From Holothuria scabra (Eukaryota > Echinodermata > Holothuroidea > Aspidochirotida > Holothuriidae), in NCBI GenBank assembly GCA_037179385.1, contig CM074180.1:29555455-29619454 (forward strand): a DNA stretch of 64,000 nucleotides, read 5' to 3'. Position 1 is the stretch's first letter; each line of letters begins with the position of its first letter. This document shows, piece after piece, positions 59,781 to 64,000 of this stretch. A model generated the notes under the pieces. It saw only the letters and a list, made by a program, of their open reading frames with translations. It did no database searches and was not told where the DNA came from. The translations under genes and the position numbers were made by a program.

Positions 59781-61770
59781 GAGTGGCGTAGCTACTGGGG
59801 GGGGGGCAGGGGGGCAAGTTGCCCCCCCCCCGGAAAAATTTTTGGGGAAATTTGATGAAAATGGGGAAATTTGATGAATCTTCTTATTATTACAAAAATT
59901 TCACAAAAATTTTTGTTAGAATAAGAAATTGTGAGACATTTCTCATATATAATTCGTATTTTCATGCAACAAATTAACTCAGATTTCGTCATTGTCGCAT
60001 GAACCGGCCCAATTCGCGTTCCACAGAAATGTCCTCGTCGCGTAGCAGATTGAATGTTCCCTTGTACTTGTATAGGCACGGGGGTTATGATCAGTGCATT
60101 TCTGTGCACAGGAAGCTGTTATTCAGGTGATACCTTGGGAATTCATCAGCAAAAGGATGTGAAAACTGACAAGCCACTACCGTAGACCCCCGAGGTTGTT
60201 ATGTCCTTCTACAAGCTAGCAGTAGCTTTACGATTTTACTGTGTGTACATAACGATGGATCGGGCTGAAACAATCCCTGGCCAACGATAAACTTAAAGTT
60301 AATCTAGAAATTAGAATTAACGGGATCCGTTGGCACACTTAGATTTTGTTACTTAGCCTAATCCTTGGAGACTTACAAGCTAGTTCGGGAAAAAAGCTTT
60401 CTGCTCACTTTGTGTGTTACAATAAATGGACAATGAGTAGGCCTACCTTGTAGCCTTCTACACATAACAGACTGCTTTTCTCACAGGATATCCGGTGTGA
60501 TCGAGCCACTATTAGGCCACCTTAGTGGCGTGCGAAGGGGAGACCATTGGGCCATGCCCCCCTCACAGATGCCATTTTTCTTTTTTCTTAAAAATACGTA
60601 GTCTAACTTTATTAACACAGATTTTACTTTCAAAAGATAGCATATGTGGCACCAGATTGCTTATAAGGACACCCAAGTTTTCAAAAGTTTTCAAAGGGAA
60701 GGATTGTCCCTGCAAGGTCTTTCAGTGATACCAATTTTTTTTTATTCCTACAAATAGACCTAGACAAATTCTGTCAAACTCCAATTTTTACTTAAAAAGG
60801 TAGACTCTGTTTCCCACTGGTGGCATCGATAAAAAGACTACATGTTTAGTTCCTCTTTACAAGCATAAATACGCTATTTTGACCATCTGAGGGGTCTGAT
60901 CTTTCGAAATTTTCTTTTCGCTCTGCGCCAACCAATGGTGGTGCTTCGCTCGGTCTTTTGGGCAAAATTACATATTTGGAGTAAAATTAGCTCTTAACTC
61001 TCTGATCACTTTGCAGTTTGTGAACATATTTTGAAGTGAGCATTTTATTGCAAACGACAAAAGAAGAAAGCGACTGGCTAGATTCTTCGTATTAGCCTGG
61101 AAAATGCTATTTCCGGCCATCTAAGGGGTCTGATCTTTCCAAATTTTCTCTACGCTCCGCGCCAACTAATGGTGGCGCTCCGCTTAGATATTCATTATGA
61201 CAAAATAACATTTTGCGGCCAAGGAAAACCACAAATAACCATTAATGCTCTTTTATTTGGACTTCTAAAAGTGTGCAAATTTAATGACAAGTTTTTACTT
61301 CGTAAGGTAGCATAAATGGCTTAAGAGTGCATGTAAAGGCACAAAAGTTTCAGTTTTATCCTCATGAACCACTACGATTCAACTTTTAACACTGTTCCTG
61401 TCAAAGTCGAAAATCTTGCACCATTTTGCATGTAGACTCCTTGAAAACGTCAAAAAAATTTCCGGACACCCCTCTACTTAGACCATACTGCATGCCCCTC
61501 CCTCTTCAGAGAAATCCTGCGTACGCCACTGCGTTAGTACATACAAATAAACCAGATATTGTTTACCAAAATAATATACTTTGTTATTTCCAATTGCTCT
61601 ATGTTATACTTTAAGATTAAAATGCAGGTAATATTACGAAATGACATGGTAATGTTGTTATACTTGTAAGTTTGCATATTTTATATGAAATACATACACA
61701 TTGACCGGGAAAAGTTTTGGGGAAATTTCATACCTTTGCCCCCCTGGAAAAAATCCTAGCTACGCCACTG
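59781..61770. mobile_element. hAT-like element C, 1990 bp, exact 8-bp target duplication
   Basis: The left terminus GAGTGGCGTAGCTACTGGGG and the right terminus CCTAGCTACGCCACTG are inverted, and CTGGGAGG occurs on both sides (59773-59780 and 61771-61778). Inside the ends, TTTTTGGGGAAATTTGATG and TTTTGGGGAAATTTCATACC make a second layer of similarity. The element holds a related element (60523-61531); without it, C is about 980 bp. No transposase frame. The termini match A and B in CAGTGGCGTAGC, but the bodies differ. Confidence 0.88.
60523..61531 (-). mobile_element. hAT-like element D inside C
   Basis: The ends TAGTGGCGTGCGAAGGGG and CCTGCGTACGCCACTG are inverted. The GCGGAGCG module occurs twice on the minus strand (60918-60952 and 61152-61186), each after a GGGGTCTGATCTTTC phrase, so about 230 bp are tandemly repeated. 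GCACCATTTTGCATGTAGAC near 61419 recurs from elements A and B. The flanking octamers (GGCCACCT, CGTTAGTA) do not match, so insertion into C is inferred from the nesting of the ends, not from a duplication. Confidence 0.65.
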
Positions 61771-61778
61771 CTGGGAGG

Positions 61779-62140
61779 TGGGAATGCTATAGGGAGAGGC
61801 TTGAAATATAGACACGTAAATGGATACCTCATACCCCCAAAACTAATGGTACCATACATAACACACAACAGGTTGTTAAAAAGTTGATATGGTACAGAGA
61901 AAGTAAGGAACTAGGATTACCAAATTTTTCTGTAATCTTTAGGCCCTATGTGTCTCCCCATGTTTCTTCTGAAATCTAAAGCGATTTTAACAGTGTTATA
62001 TTTAACCCCATGTTATACTGCATGGAACAGGGGGTGCACGGAACGTGTTTAGCTCCATAGCTACACCAAAGTGAGAAGAGGCATACCTTCTACAAAAGTG
62101 TACTTCAATACATGGATCATGCATAAATAAAGCTTACTAT
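61779..62140. other. Unrecognised linker
   Basis: Spacer between element C and a family-1 MITE. Nothing is recognised. Confidence 0.4.
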
Positions 62141-62143
62141 AAT

Positions 62144-62448
62144 TTAAAGGCATTCATTCGTCACCCTAAACTACAGTTTCAGTATACATATATCAAAACT
62201 CTCAATTGGTACAGCTCTTTGACTGGTATCAAATTCAAACAATGCATCATAGCTAAATTACACAGCATGGGCACTGAGAGTGTCTTGATTACACATTATG
62301 GACTTTTATGGCCATTGGGACAAGCCATGAAGCAATAAACAAGGATCGTGTCTGGATAAAGATAAGTTTTATATAAATGTGGGAGGGGCTAGAAGTAAGT
62401 AGGTTGGGAGAACTGGAACTGTTTGGGATGATGAAAATATGCCTTTAA
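62144..62448 (+). mobile_element. MITE family 1
   Basis: TTAAAGGCATTCATTCGTCA opens and GGATGATGAAAATATGCC then TTTAA closes. The interior has CTCAATTGGTACAGCTCTTT, AATTACACAGCATG, CTGAGAGTGTCTTG and GAAGCAATAAACAAGGAT. TTAA is kept at both ends although the inner termini have diverged. Confidence 0.82.
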
Positions 62449-64000
62449 GCAAAACAGAAGATTGACGTGTTCCACTATCAGCACATGATGGGCTAATTAT
62501 CGTCTAGCCACAAGTTTTCCGGAAACGTTTGATCAGTGAGTCTCTAGCAACGCCCTGGTTTGATGAAGCAGAATAGAAACGGTAAAACAGATACAACAAA
62601 GAAGTCTTTGTTATTTTGTTTGATTGGCATGAGACTTCCTTTCATTCATAGCAATTCTGACAGATTCACTACTGATAGTACACATTGGGTTGGACACCGC
62701 AGTTGTGGGTGTTCGTCCTTTGCTGGCAGCCTGACAGAGAACAAACCCCCGTGACGTGAAAAAGCAGGGATGATAAGGAGATCCCTGTATGGGTTTAATA
62801 CTATTTATAATTTCTGTGTGCAGTTTATTGGAACTGACACACGAGACGCTCACCCTTACAATATCGCAAAGAACTTCAAGCCCAGCGGTTAGTGAACGAG
62901 TTTTACCCGACGGTTTGTTTTGATTGGACGCTGATAGTTCATGAGTTCGAATTACTCTCAAGAAATCACCAACCGCTTTCCTCGTTCTGTTCAACACGTC
63001 TATTCAAGTTGGAAACGACCGTCGGCTTATTTTTGGCTCGTGCGTTTGTATGTCGTTACTCTTCTTAAATACTCTAAATTTGCATCACGACTTTTTTCTC
63101 CACATTTCGATATTTTTACGTGTAGCTACTCTTTGAAGATCTTCACAAGCTTATCACCGCCGTCATCAGGTTATGGGAAATGTTCTCTGGTTTCATAATC
63201 TAGATATTGAACCATTGTGATCATCACACTATTCAAGCACTTCCATGATTCAAGGCATCAACTTTCTTCTGAAGCTCGAAATAGTGGACAGACGAAGATA
63301 GCTTCCAAGGAAGAGAGATAATTTACGACTTTGACTCAAACAAAGTCTAAAAAATAGCATCCAAAATATGTATGTGGTCAACCAAGAAATGTGCTCGGTT
63401 TCACTTCATTTAATCAGAGAATCCTGAAACCAACTTTTAGCAGGTGTAATTAAAGGCCGTTGGAAGGAAAAGGGCGGTATTTACGGTCGTAAAGGGATCA
63501 GTGGTAGTACTGTTTGGGGATTTCTCGCGTGTAGATTTAACGATGATTGTATGTATAGAGTTTGCAGCTTTTGTGGGTCAGCCAATTGTCGTAGAAGATT
63601 GATTTATAACAATACGAGTAAAAGCCAATCACATCGTAACCCTCTGACCTTTGTCTTCTTTTAGCATCCGTGAGGTCACCAACCCAGGGAAGAGAGAACA
63701 AGCCCAGAAGGAATAGTTTAATTGACGTCATTATTCGAAAACTCATTCTCTTACTTGGAGGTACTAACTGATTACATTCAGATGTGTATTGAGTTCAGGA
63801 TATACTAGTGTACTTTGGTTTGGAGAAATTGATCAGAAAAGGGGACTCGACAATTTATCTTCCTGTCATTAGCTTAAATGCTGTAGGCTCCTTGGTAAGT
63901 TTTACACATATTATATTGTGCGTGGCAGTTTGATGTGACTGGAGTCGCTGTAAAACTTTTGTAACTTTTGCCATCGATATACAGATATATACACCCTTCG
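62449..64000. other. Unrecognised sequence at the window end
   Basis: A 128-codon minus-strand frame (62611-62997) and an 85-codon plus-strand frame (62941-63198) meet around 62970; neither shows a domain. No repeat family was matched. A gene could begin here and continue outside the window. Confidence 0.35.

Noticed and set aside
62611..62997. 128-codon minus-strand frame near the window end
   Set aside because: No recognisable domain and no supporting context; kept only as a note in the gap entry.

Overview
This window looks like intergenic or intronic DNA from an animal nuclear genome. It is AT-rich, has no ribosome-binding sites or operons, and no open frame longer than about 200 codons; the longest one is a microsatellite read through. 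It is packed with animal-type repeats: a broken non-LTR retrotransposon, tRNA-derived SINEs, TTAA-flanked MITEs, non-autonomous elements with hAT-type 8-bp target duplications, fold-back elements and satellites. The frequent short string TAGGCCTA and the mixture of repeats suggest a marine deuterostome, perhaps an echinoderm. That is an impression, not a demonstration. I found no intact host protein-coding gene, no rRNA, no functional tRNA and no CRISPR array.

Layout. 0.6-12 kb: a MITE scrap; a 5'-truncated, frameshifted LINE reverse-transcriptase pseudogene (about 1.27-3.48 kb) with a perfect hairpin just after it; four or five SINE copies, one split by two abutting MITEs; a probable minus-strand LINE 3' end interrupted by a 99-bp AT array. 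14-17 kb: a long inverted repeat, a roughly 156-bp tandem array carrying AGGTCA direct repeats, and a fold-back with 54-bp arms. 17-24.2 kb: four non-autonomous hAT-like elements, two of them head-on as an imperfect palindrome of about 3.4 kb. 25.7-30.7 kb: three more inverted-repeat structures, a SINE, a local tandem duplication and a perfect 26-bp palindrome. 31-41 kb: mostly unrecognised sequence with a second AGGTCA-type array and the best preserved SINE. 41.7-43.4 kb: a 1.66-kb satellite that switches between 4-, 9- and 11-bp units. 45.6-51.6 kb: MITE-rich, with two adjacent MITE pairs and a perfect 11-bp minisatellite. 51.6-54.7 kb: the longest stretch with nothing recognised. 54.7-62.4 kb: a 178-bp hAT-like MITE, a 2-kb hAT-like element carrying a second related element, and two further MITEs. 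The end of the window is unrecognised.

The elements relate to one another through target choice and shared parts rather than as a gene pathway. Both MITE families insert at TTAA and end in TTAA, so they insert next to each other; the split SINE at 9.2-10.0 kb supplies the empty-site comparison that proves the target. Several hAT-like elements with different termini share a compact internal module built on two direct copies of GCGGAGCG around a GCGCCA/TGGCGC dyad, which stays readable where the flanks have diverged. That module and the nested TTAA insertion are the most interesting items here.
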